DNA of 64,000 nt from Edwardsiella anguillarum ET080813 (GTDB lineage Bacteria > Pseudomonadota > Gammaproteobacteria > Enterobacterales > Enterobacteriaceae): NCBI RefSeq assembly GCF_000264765.2, contig NZ_CP006664.1, positions 4,066,350 to 4,130,349 on the forward strand. The letters are read 5' to 3'. The notes beneath the pieces are model-generated. The model saw only the letters and a list, made by a program, of their open reading frames with translations, was not told the DNA's origin and did not search any database. Made by a program: the position numbers and the translations under genes. Positions 28,154-36,859 of the stretch are shown one piece after another (the stretch's first letter is position 1; each line of letters starts with the position of its first letter).

Positions 28154-28217
28154 CCCTGTCAGACTGCCATGCCCAGCGTATGGCAGCCTTCTGACCTTAC
28201 GATAGAAAGACAACGCC

Positions 28218-31200
28218 ATGAGCCATATTTTCACGGAAGCCAAGCTGGAACAGGCCATTATCGACCTGCTCGGCGAGCACCAGGATGCGCAGGGTAAGGC
28301 CTATTACCCGCATCACCTTGGTGAGACGGTGCCGCGCAGCAGCAAGAGAGAGGTACTGATTGAGGCCGACCTGCGCCACTATCTGGCCTGCCGCTATCAG
28401 GATGACGGCATTACCGAGAATGAAATCACCCGTATCCTCAGGCAGCTTAAAAGCCTGTCGGCCAGTGACCTCTACGCCAGTAACAAAACCTTCTGCCAGT
28501 GGCTCAGCAATGGCTTTCTGTTTAAGCGCGATGACGCTGAACAAAAAGATCTCTATATCGAGCTGCTGGATACCCGCGCGCTGGAGGCCGGGCTGGCGGC
28601 GCTGTTCTGCGGTGCTCCCCTGCCCCCCGCAGCCCCCCGCAACCGCTGCCGGCTGGTGAATCAGCTGGAGATTGAGGGCCAGAGCCGCGACGGCGGTGCC
28701 CAGACCCGCATCCCCGATGCGATCTTGTATATCAACGGGCTGCCGCTGGTGGTGTTCGAGTTTAAATCGGCGGTGCGTGAAGCGGCGGCCACCCCCCATG
28801 ATGCGTGGCGGCAGCTGTGCGTACGCTACCGGCGCGATATCCCGCAGCTGTTTGTCTATAACGCCCTGTGTATTGTCAGTGACGGGGTGAACTCCAGGCT
28901 GGGTAACCTGTTTGCCCCGTATCCGTTTTTCTACGCCTGGCGCAAAATCAGCGGCAGCGAGTCGAACGAGAAAGAGGGAATTAACGCCCTGTACACCCTG
29001 ATTCAGGGGCTGTTCCACCCCCTGCGCCTGCTTGATGTGCTGAAAAACTTTATCTTCTTCCCCGATACCGCTAAGCGCGAGATCAAAATCTGCTGCCGCT
29101 ATCCGCAGTATTACGCCGCCCGTAAGCTCTACTACAACATCAAGAAAGAGCGTAAGCAGCTTAATGAACAGGGCGTCAATATCGGCGGCAGTGGCAAGGG
29201 CGGCACCTACTTTGGCGCCACCGGCTGTGGCAAGAGCTACACCATGCTGTTTTTGGCGCGCCTGCTGATGAAAAGCGTCGAGTTCTCAAGCCCGACCTTA
29301 ATTCTGATCACCGACCGTACCGATCTGGATGAGCAGCTGGCCAGGCAATTCTGCAACGCCAGCGGCTATATCGGTGATGCGCACATCGTGAAGGTGGCAA
29401 GCCGCCAGGATCTGCGCGAACAGCTGGCCGGGCGGGCCAGCGGCGGGGTCTTTCTCACCACCATTCATAAGTTTACCGAAGATATCCAACGGCTTTCTGA
29501 GCGCAGCAATATCATCTGTATCTCCGATGAGGCGCACCGCAGCCAGGTCAACCTTGATCAGAAGGTGCGCCTGGACCTTAACGCCAATACCTACAAAAAA
29601 AGCTACGGCTTTGCCAAATACCTGCACGACTCTCTGCCCAATGCCACCTATGTGGGGTTCACCGGCACCCCGATTGATGCCACGCTGGCGGTGTTCGGCC
29701 CGGCCATCGACAGCTACACCATGACCGAATCGGTCAATGATGGCATCACGGTGCGCATTGTCTATGAAGGGCGCGCGGCCAAAGTGGCGCTGGATAACGG
29801 CAAGCTAGAGGAGATAGAGCGTTACTACCAGGCGTGTGAGGCGCAGGGGGCCAGCGAGTACCAGATAGAAGAGAGCAAGAAGGCCACGGCCAGTATGCAC
29901 GCCATTCTAGGCGATCCCGACCGGCTGGCGGCGCTGGCCAATGACGTTGTCGCCCACTACGAGGAGCGGGTGCGCGAAGGCGCCACCGTGACCGGCAAGG
30001 CGATGTTTGTCTGTGCCAGCCGGGAAATTGCCTATGACCTCTACCAGTGCATAAAGGCGCTGCGCCCGGCGTGGTTTGCAGCCAAACAGGCCATGGACGG
30101 GGTTAAGCTTAGCGCCAAAGAGCGGGAAACTCTGCTGGCCTTGCCGATGGTCAACCTGGTGATGACCCGTGGCAAAGATGACGATGCGCCGATGTATAAC
30201 CTGCTGGGCAGCAAAGAGTACCGCAAGGAGCTGGACAAGCAGTTCAAGAACCCGCAGTCCAACTTCAAAATCGCCATTGTGGTGGATATGTGGCTGACCG
30301 GCTTTGATGTGCCGGAGCTCGATACCCTTTACATCGATAAACCGCTGCAAAAGCATAACCTGATCCAGACCATCTCGCGGGTCAACCGCAAGTTTGAAGG
30401 GAAAGAGAAAGGGCTGGTGGTGGATTACATCGGGATTAAATCACGCATGAACATGGCGCTGGCGATGTACGCGAAGGCGGATGAGGCCAATATCGAAGAT
30501 ATTGGGCAATCCCTGATTGAAGTGCGTAATCACCTCGACCTGTTGGCCACGCTGTTTCACCCCTTTGACAGCGGCGATTACTTTAGCGGTGAACCGACAC
30601 GGCAGTTGGCCTGCCTCAACCGCGCGGCGGAGTTTGTACTGCAAACCAAACAGCGGGAGCGGCGCTATATGGGGCTGGTGAAACGCCTCAAAGCGGCTTA
30701 TGACATTTGTGTCGGCAGTGAGTCGATTAGCCCAGCGCAGCGGGACCATATTCACTTCTACATTGCCGTGCGCTCCATCGTGTACAAGCTCACCAAGGGC
30801 GATGCGCCGGACACCGCGCAGATGAACCAACGGGTACGCGAAATGATTGCCGAGGCGCTCCGCGCCGATGGGGTTGAGGCCATTTTTACGCTGGGCGATA
30901 GCGCTGCCGAGTCGATTGATATCTTTGATGACGACTATCTGGCGCGCATCGACAAAATCAAGCTGCCGAATACCAAAATGCAGCTGCTGCAAAAGATGCT
31001 GGGCAAGGCCATCAGCGAGTTCAAGAAGGTGAACCAGCTGCAGGGGATTAACTTCTCCAAACGCTTTACCGCGCTGGTGGAGCAATACAATGAGCGTAAG
31101 GAAAATGACGTGCTCAATGGCGCAGAGTTTGATGCCTTTACCCAGCAAGTCACCGATATGATTTATGACATTAAAACGGAAATGCTGTCATTTACCGATC

Positions 31201-31496
31201 TCGGCATCGATATGGAGGAGAAGGCCTTTCTCGATATCTTGAATCATATGTGTGAGAAGTATCAATTTACCTATGATGAGACAAAGATGCTGGCGCTGGC
31301 CAAGGCCATGAAGGTCACCGTCGATGACTCCACCCAGTATCCGGACTGGAGCAACCGCGATGACATCAAAGCCAAGCTGAAGGTGGATTTGATCCTGCTG
31401 CTGCACCGCTTCGGCTTCCCGCCCGTCGCCAATGATGAGGTGTATAAAAGCGTGCTGGAGCAGGCGGAGAATTTTAAGAAATATCAGCCGGTGTGA
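28218..31496 (+). CDS. hsdR: HsdR, type I restriction endonuclease motor subunit
   Basis: A 1,092-residue restriction subunit. N-terminal nuclease domain with PD-(D/E)xK residues (RIPDAILYINGLPLVVFEFK, about 164-181). Two-domain SF2 translocase: Walker A FGATGCGKSYTMLF (about 331), CISDEAHRSQ (about 436), FTGTPID (about 480) and the late motif QTISRVNRKFEGKEKG (about 715). A long helical C-terminus follows. It translocates DNA and cuts unmodified targets when assembled with HsdM/HsdS. It lies 64 bp after hsdS. All key motifs are present, so the system looks functional. Confidence 0.95.
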   Translation: MSHIFTEAKLEQAIIDLLGEHQDAQGKAYYPHHLGETVPRSSKREVLIEADLRHYLACRYQDDGITENEITRILRQLKSLSASDLYASNKTFCQWLSNGFLFKRDDAEQKDLYIELLDTRALEAGLAALFCGAPLPPAAPRNRCRLVNQLEIEGQSRDGGAQTRIPDAILYINGLPLVVFEFKSAVREAAATPHDAWRQLCVRYRRDIPQLFVYNALCIVSDGVNSRLGNLFAPYPFFYAWRKISGSESNEKEGINALYTLIQGLFHPLRLLDVLKNFIFFPDTAKREIKICCRYPQYYAARKLYYNIKKERKQLNEQGVNIGGSGKGGTYFGATGCGKSYTMLFLARLLMKSVEFSSPTLILITDRTDLDEQLARQFCNASGYIGDAHIVKVASRQDLREQLAGRASGGVFLTTIHKFTEDIQRLSERSNIICISDEAHRSQVNLDQKVRLDLNANTYKKSYGFAKYLHDSLPNATYVGFTGTPIDATLAVFGPAIDSYTMTESVNDGITVRIVYEGRAAKVALDNGKLEEIERYYQACEAQGASEYQIEESKKATASMHAILGDPDRLAALANDVVAHYEERVREGATVTGKAMFVCASREIAYDLYQCIKALRPAWFAAKQAMDGVKLSAKERETLLALPMVNLVMTRGKDDDAPMYNLLGSKEYRKELDKQFKNPQSNFKIAIVVDMWLTGFDVPELDTLYIDKPLQKHNLIQTISRVNRKFEGKEKGLVVDYIGIKSRMNMALAMYAKADEANIEDIGQSLIEVRNHLDLLATLFHPFDSGDYFSGEPTRQLACLNRAAEFVLQTKQRERRYMGLVKRLKAAYDICVGSESISPAQRDHIHFYIAVRSIVYKLTKGDAPDTAQMNQRVREMIAEALRADGVEAIFTLGDSAAESIDIFDDDYLARIDKIKLPNTKMQLLQKMLGKAISEFKKVNQLQGINFSKRFTALVEQYNERKENDVLNGAEFDAFTQQVTDMIYDIKTEMLSFTDLGIDMEEKAFLDILNHMCEKYQFTYDETKMLALAKAMKVTVDDSTQYPDWSNRDDIKAKLKVDLILLLHRFGFPPVANDEVYKSVLEQAENFKKYQPV

Positions 31497-31616
31497 TGTG
31501 TGGCGCCATTGCGCCGCGGTTATGCCCTTAGGGTGTGAATGAATCTACCAGGTTGCCTTCTATCGGGCGGTATTCCGGGCCATGGAGGGCAAAAACAGCG
31601 TTAAGGATTGCATTGA

Positions 31617-33833
31617 ATGGCTACTATTACTCAAACATCTGCCAATTTTACCAATGAAAATTTTGACCGTTTGCTGGCTCACCTCAAACAAATGGGGGAT
31701 GCCGCAAACGTCCACAGTGAGTTGAGTGAGAAATATCAGCAATTTATCTCATTATTTCCGTTAGCGTCACTCCCCAGGTTAACACTGGATCAATACTGCA
31801 TCGGCAAAGGGAATAGCTCATCTTTTTGCTGGTGGATTGAACGGGGACTACAGCCGGTATTGGCCCGCTATATGCCGGGGACATCTAAAGGCCACCTGCT
31901 ATATTTTTTGTCAAATGACACTGTTTACAAGAATAAAAAGCTGGCAGATTTAAGTGATGAAGATGCCTTGGCGTACACGCTCAAAATACAGCACTGCATT
32001 GCGGCGGCTGATCCTGATGAGGATATGAGCTGGGTAGATGACGATAACCAAATTTATCAGCGGGCTGGAGTCGAACCACGGGTTACGGTGAGCAATGGCA
32101 GAAAATTGCGGCTATTGACCTGTTACCAGCCGACTAAATTGCTGCCAATCTCATCGACGAATCATCTTGGTCATTTTTTAAATGTTTTAGGATGGCCTCA
32201 AGATGATATTCCGGGTGAAAGCCAGCCAATCGCGCGCATGCAGCGTTTGATCAACTATTATCACCTTGCCCGGCAGTCACTGCCGGCATTAACGCCATAC
32301 GGTTTTATGCTGGGGCTATATGCAGAAGCGTTGGGCCTTGCGCCGATGAAAGAGACGCTGAGTGACGATAAAGTCGACATGCACGAACGAGATGAAACCA
32401 TGATAAATCAGCATGATAGAAAAGCACACGGCCCGTGCAATCAGATTTTCTACGGCCCGCCGGGCACAGGAAAAACCTATAGATTGCAACAGCTGCAGGC
32501 AACCTATACCAGTACACCGGCACACCCTGATAAGTTACTGTGGTTGCAGGAGAAAATAGCCCCCCTGACCTGGATGCAGGTGCTGGTGTTGTCATTACTC
32601 GACCTGGGCAGGCAGGCCAAGGTTGCAGACATTGTGAATAACCAGTACTTCCAGACAAAAGCCAAAATCAATAAGCGTGAGAGTAATCTTCGTGCTACTG
32701 CTTGGAGCTATTTACAGAAGTTCACCGTGCCTGAGTCTGAAACGGTCAATTATAAAGGGCGTAGTGAGCCGGCGGTTTTCGACAAAATGGCCGATTCTGT
32801 ATGGGTTTTACTCGATGATAAATTAGAGCTGGTGGACGATCTGGTGCAGCTGTATGCCGAGCTGGAGCGCGGCCCACAATCGGGGATGCAGGTTAAGCGT
32901 TACAGCACCCTCACCTTCCATCAGTCATATGGCTATGAAGAGTTTATCGAGGGTTTAAAGGCAGCGACGGATGATGAGGGTAATGTCCATTACTCGGTAG
33001 AGGCCGGGGCGTTTTTAACGCTGTGTCGCCGGGCAGAGCAGGATCCAGAGCATCAGTACGCCATCTTCATTGATGAAATTAACCGGGGCAATATCTCCAA
33101 AATTTTTGGTGAGCTGATCTCGCTGATTGAGATTGATAAACGGGCACAGGGCAAACACCCGATGGCCATTAGTCTGGCCTACAGTAAGCAATCATTCAGC
33201 GTACCGTCGAATGTCGACATTATCGGTACGATGAATACCGCCGATCGTTCGTTGGCGCTGATGGATACCGCGCTACGTCGCCGTTTTGAGTTTATCGAGA
33301 TGATGCCCGACCCCGCGCTGTTCTCCGGATCACTTGGCATTACGTGCAGCAACGACGTGACGATCAATCTGCAGCGACTGCTCAGCACGCTAAACGCACG
33401 GATTGCGGCGCTGTATGACCGGGAGCACACCCTGGGCCACGCCTTCTTCTTTCCGGCATATCATGCAGCGCAAAGCGGCGATTATGCTCAGGCGTTCCAC
33501 GCGCTAAAGGCGGCATTCCAGACCAAAATTTTACCCTTGCTGCAGGAGTACTTCTATGACGATTGGAGCAAGATCCATCTGGTGCTGGGGGATAATCAAA
33601 AACCGGAGGCGCTGCAGTTTATCCACCAGCAGAAAGTGGATTATCACGCGTTATTCGGCAGCCATTATCAGGCGGATGACGTTACCCATGAAGGGCAATA
33701 CGTACTGATAGATAACGCCGCCGCCGTGTGGGATAACGCGCTGGCGTATCTGGCCATCTACGCCCCGCAGGAGGCAAACCAACGCAGCCAGCAGCAAGTA
33801 CCCGGCGCCCCCGACCAAGCGGATGCAGAATAG
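31617..33833 (+). CDS. McrB-like AAA+ GTPase of a modification-dependent restriction system
   Basis: A 738-residue AAA+ protein. The N-terminal 270 residues are not the usual E. coli McrB DNA-binding domain as far as can be seen. The motor follows: Walker A IFYGPPGTGKTYRLQQL (about 278), Walker B IFIDEINRGNISKIFGEL (about 483) and the McrB signature GTMNTADRSLALMDTALRRR (about 537). Between Walker A and B is an insertion of roughly 130 residues, larger than usual. It overlaps the mcrC-like gene by 11 bp. AAGGA lies before the ATG. McrBC systems cut DNA with modified cytosine; the different N-terminus may recognise a different modification or a different DNA feature. Confidence 0.88.
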   Translation: MATITQTSANFTNENFDRLLAHLKQMGDAANVHSELSEKYQQFISLFPLASLPRLTLDQYCIGKGNSSSFCWWIERGLQPVLARYMPGTSKGHLLYFLSNDTVYKNKKLADLSDEDALAYTLKIQHCIAAADPDEDMSWVDDDNQIYQRAGVEPRVTVSNGRKLRLLTCYQPTKLLPISSTNHLGHFLNVLGWPQDDIPGESQPIARMQRLINYYHLARQSLPALTPYGFMLGLYAEALGLAPMKETLSDDKVDMHERDETMINQHDRKAHGPCNQIFYGPPGTGKTYRLQQLQATYTSTPAHPDKLLWLQEKIAPLTWMQVLVLSLLDLGRQAKVADIVNNQYFQTKAKINKRESNLRATAWSYLQKFTVPESETVNYKGRSEPAVFDKMADSVWVLLDDKLELVDDLVQLYAELERGPQSGMQVKRYSTLTFHQSYGYEEFIEGLKAATDDEGNVHYSVEAGAFLTLCRRAEQDPEHQYAIFIDEINRGNISKIFGELISLIEIDKRAQGKHPMAISLAYSKQSFSVPSNVDIIGTMNTADRSLALMDTALRRRFEFIEMMPDPALFSGSLGITCSNDVTINLQRLLSTLNARIAALYDREHTLGHAFFFPAYHAAQSGDYAQAFHALKAAFQTKILPLLQEYFYDDWSKIHLVLGDNQKPEALQFIHQQKVDYHALFGSHYQADDVTHEGQYVLIDNAAAVWDNALAYLAIYAPQEANQRSQQQVPGAPDQADAE

Positions 33834-35259
33834 AATGTGTCGATCCGTGTATAAAGATATTACGCTGTTTGAGTACGCTCATTTAGTCAGCGAAGAGCAT
33901 GCTATTACGCCGACCCCGCATCAGGTCGCCGTGATATCAGCGGCGGCCTTTGCCTACTTGAAGAAAATGGCGCTCAGCCCAACAAAAGAGCGCCGATTAT
34001 TTCGCTTATGCTCAAAAGATGGCGTAGAAGCCCTGCAGACGCAGAACTACGCCGGGGTGATTTTTACCCCTGACGGTACGCAGATTGAAGTATTGCCCAA
34101 GCTGGGTCTCCCCTCACCCGCCGACGCCTCGCCCAACGGTGCGTTAAATCACGCCTCCGGCGACAAGGCGGGCTATGCTGATGCGCGTAATGCCCTGCTG
34201 ATCATGCTGCGGGCCCTAAAAGCGTTTGCGCATATTCAGACTGACTCGGCCAATATCCGCCGTCAGAAGATGCCGTTGCTCGATGTGTTTATCAGCCAGT
34301 TTCTGGACTCGGTCAATACGCTGGTCAAAAAGGGGATCCGCAGCGATTACCTGTGCCGCGAAGATAACATTAACTACTTAAAGGGTAAGCTCAACACCAC
34401 CCGGCACCTGCGCAAAAACATCATCCATAAACAGCGCTTCTTCTGCGAATATGATGCGTTTCTGACCGACAGACCGGCGAATCGTTTGCTGCATTCGGCG
34501 CTCAATCGCGTAGTGAGGATCACGCGGCATGCCGCGAATCAAAAGCGCCTGCAAGAGCTACTCCATTTTTTCGACAATGTGCCACTGAGCCTCGATTACA
34601 ACCGCGATTTCTCGCGTTTGCGTATTGATAGAGGTATGAACCACTATCAGGCGCCGTTAGCATGGGCAAAGCTGATTTTAGATGGCTTTTCACCACAAAC
34701 CATGAAAGGCGATAACCGGGCCTTCTCACTATTGTTTCCCATGGAGAGGGTATTTGAAAGCTACGTGGCGCAGACCCTGCGTGAGCAGTATGCGCCGCAG
34801 GTCGCGGTTCACGCACAGGTTCAGAGCAAGAGCCTGGTCACCCATGCGAATGCGCAGTGGTTCAGGCTTAAACCCGACATGGTGATGATACAGGATAAGC
34901 AGGTGATCGCCGTTCTGGATACCAAGTGGAAGCTGCTTGATCCCACCTTGGCCAATGGCTCTGATAAATATGCGCTGCAGCAGGGCGATTTCTATCAGAT
35001 GTTTGCCTATGGTCATCATTATTTTGATCAGCACATTACGGTGCGAGAGATGTTCCTGGTCTACCCGGCACATGCCAATTTTACCGCGCCTATCGCGCAG
35101 CATTTTGCGTTCCCTACGTCAGGTAAGCAGCCTTTGCGCTTATGGGTGGTCCCTTTTGTCATCGATAAGGTTAATCCACGCCTGGCGCTACCCGAGGCGA
35201 GCCGGTTGTATCAGGCTTGCACCGTTACGGGAGCCGTATCGCTATCCGTGAGCGAATGA
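33823..35259 (+). CDS. McrC-like nuclease subunit
   Basis: A 478-residue McrC-family protein. The N-terminal half has the McrC pattern (GVIFTPDGTQIEVLPKLG; FLDSVNTLVKKGIRSDY). The C-terminal nuclease domain carries a PD-(D/E)xK core (KPDMVMIQDKQVIAVLDTKWK split over residues about 351-371, with Asp and DTK). Start uncertain: ATG at 33823 overlaps the mcrB-like gene by 11 bp; ATG at 33835 would give 474 residues. It partners with the AAA+ protein upstream. Follows a complete type I system, so two restriction systems share this island. Confidence 0.88.
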   Translation: MQNRMCRSVYKDITLFEYAHLVSEEHAITPTPHQVAVISAAAFAYLKKMALSPTKERRLFRLCSKDGVEALQTQNYAGVIFTPDGTQIEVLPKLGLPSPADASPNGALNHASGDKAGYADARNALLIMLRALKAFAHIQTDSANIRRQKMPLLDVFISQFLDSVNTLVKKGIRSDYLCREDNINYLKGKLNTTRHLRKNIIHKQRFFCEYDAFLTDRPANRLLHSALNRVVRITRHAANQKRLQELLHFFDNVPLSLDYNRDFSRLRIDRGMNHYQAPLAWAKLILDGFSPQTMKGDNRAFSLLFPMERVFESYVAQTLREQYAPQVAVHAQVQSKSLVTHANAQWFRLKPDMVMIQDKQVIAVLDTKWKLLDPTLANGSDKYALQQGDFYQMFAYGHHYFDQHITVREMFLVYPAHANFTAPIAQHFAFPTSGKQPLRLWVVPFVIDKVNPRLALPEASRLYQACTVTGAVSLSVSE

Positions 35260-36034
35260 TAGCCTGCGCCCATCGCTCATCCACGGACAGCGGGCATACA
35301 TGGGAATGGCGGCCGCGGTGATCAACAGCGTGAAAGAGCCTGCGAATGAAAGGCGATGATTCAGACAGCAGGTTGCCTTTCAGGGCTCTGAAAATCGGGC
35401 GCTGAAAGAGAACACCGAGCAAACGCAAAAGCCAGCCGTAACCTATAATCCCATGAGAAATCACTGAATGGCTCGGCGCCGGAAGCGGCGCGCCAGTGAG
35501 GCTAAACCCACGGACACCGTAAAAAGCGGGTGGCCCAAAGCGGGTATGCCGGCAGGGGGAGCGTCACCGGACGCCCACCCCGCGCGGGCGCAATCCACTT
35601 CGCCATCGCCGCGGCCGGCGCGGTTTGGGAAAAATAGACCATGGCGGGGAATATGGAATAAACTACGCCCTCGCCGCCAATTATTTTCATTTAGCTTCGA
35701 AATTCGCAATTAATATTTCAATCACTGACGATATAGGGTTAAATAGAAAGCGTTCTGCCGCGACAGTATAGGAGCCCGACATCATTTACCTGCCAATAGG
35801 CGTCGCACGGAAGCGGCGCGCCAAATTATTATCACACCAATAGCGTACCGGCGGGGAAATATCATCCGCAAGACACGATGACGGACGTGGCCGTAACCCA
35901 TCTTATAAATCTATTAGTAATAGAATCAATATAAATAATAATTATTGGTTGGTACTAAAAAGACAAAAGTCGATGGATTTAACAGCGAAGTGCTTGCATA
36001 CTAGGCGCCGAATATTGTCATGGAGGACCCCATA
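35260..36034. other. Gene-poor junction between restriction island and synthetase locus
   Basis: Nearly 800 bp without a recognised gene. 35290-35470 has short open stretches on both strands (plus-strand end PAVTYNPMRNH before a stop) that could be gene debris, but no family was recognised. GGAAGCGGCGCGCCA occurs twice (35481-35495 and 35809-35823). 35700-36010 is strongly AT-rich and is the likely promoter region of the HAD/synthetase genes. Confidence 0.45.
35574..35617. repeat. Right copy of imperfect 44-bp direct repeat flanking the hsd-mcr island
   Basis: Matches 24786-24829 at 38 of 44 positions, including a 12-bp start and a 17-bp end that are identical. Located about 315 bp after mcrC. 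Confidence 0.5.
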
Positions 36035-36835
36035 TTGAAATATAAGGCTGTCGTTACAGATTTAGATGGTACGTTATTGAATCCGCAGGGCCAACTTTCT
36101 ACGCATACCCTCGTCATATTAAAAAAGCTCAGCGCGTTAGGAATAACGCTGGTATTCGCCACGGGACGCCATCCCCGGGATGCCCAAAAAATAGCGCAGG
36201 CGCTGGCGCCGCGCCCCCATATTGTCGGACTTAATGGCTCGCTGACGCTATGTCCGCAGAGCGACGCCATCCTTTGCGAGCATATTATCGAGCAGGATAT
36301 TATCGCCGACATAATGCGCTGCAGCGCGCCATATCACATTCATCTCAGTGCGTTCGATAGCCATGGCTGGAAGCTCTACGAAGTCAACGACATGGCCGAC
36401 GACTACGTCAAGCTCTCCGGATTCCGCTACCAGCAGATCGCACCGTCAGATATTTTTTCATTAAAAATTAATAAATTATTACTGTGGAGTCCCAGCGACA
36501 TCGCGCCGCTGGAGCAGCGACTGCAACAGCAGTTCGGGCAGCATTTAGCGTGTTATCGCACCTCTGCGCAGCAGTTGGAGATCGGCCCCAGAGGTATCTC
36601 CAAAGCCAGCGCCGTCACGGCGCTACTCGCAGAGAAAGGGATCGACTTTCAGCGTCAGGCCATCGCATTCGGCGATGGGCATAATGATACGGAGATGCTA
36701 CGTCAGGCGGGCTTAGGGATTGTCATGGACAATGCGCCGCACGAATTAAAAATACAGCTGGAGACCCTACCCATCGCGCAGAGTAATGCTGACGATGGCG
36801 TCGCTCAGATGCTGCAGCATATTTTTAAAATATAA
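36035..36835 (+). CDS. Cof-type HAD-IIB phosphatase
   Basis: A HAD superfamily hydrolase. Motif I VVTDLDGTLLNPQGQL holds the nucleophile and acid-base Asp at residues about 8-10, motif II is FATGRHPRD, and motif IV is IAFGDGHNDTEML at about 210. A C2-type cap lies between, so this is the Cof/sugar-phosphatase class. The TTG at 36035 is favoured (266 residues): GGAGG sits 8 nt before it and the resulting start (MKYKAVVTDLDG) is typical; an ATG at 36020 would swallow that ribosome site. It ends 24 bp before the peptide synthetase and probably shares its transcript. Substrate unknown; it may be a tailoring or house-keeping phosphatase. Confidence 0.88.
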   Translation: MKYKAVVTDLDGTLLNPQGQLSTHTLVILKKLSALGITLVFATGRHPRDAQKIAQALAPRPHIVGLNGSLTLCPQSDAILCEHIIEQDIIADIMRCSAPYHIHLSAFDSHGWKLYEVNDMADDYVKLSGFRYQQIAPSDIFSLKINKLLLWSPSDIAPLEQRLQQQFGQHLACYRTSAQQLEIGPRGISKASAVTALLAEKGIDFQRQAIAFGDGHNDTEMLRQAGLGIVMDNAPHELKIQLETLPIAQSNADDGVAQMLQHIFKI

Positions 36836-36859
36836 TCTCTTTATTTGAAGGCTCCCCTT

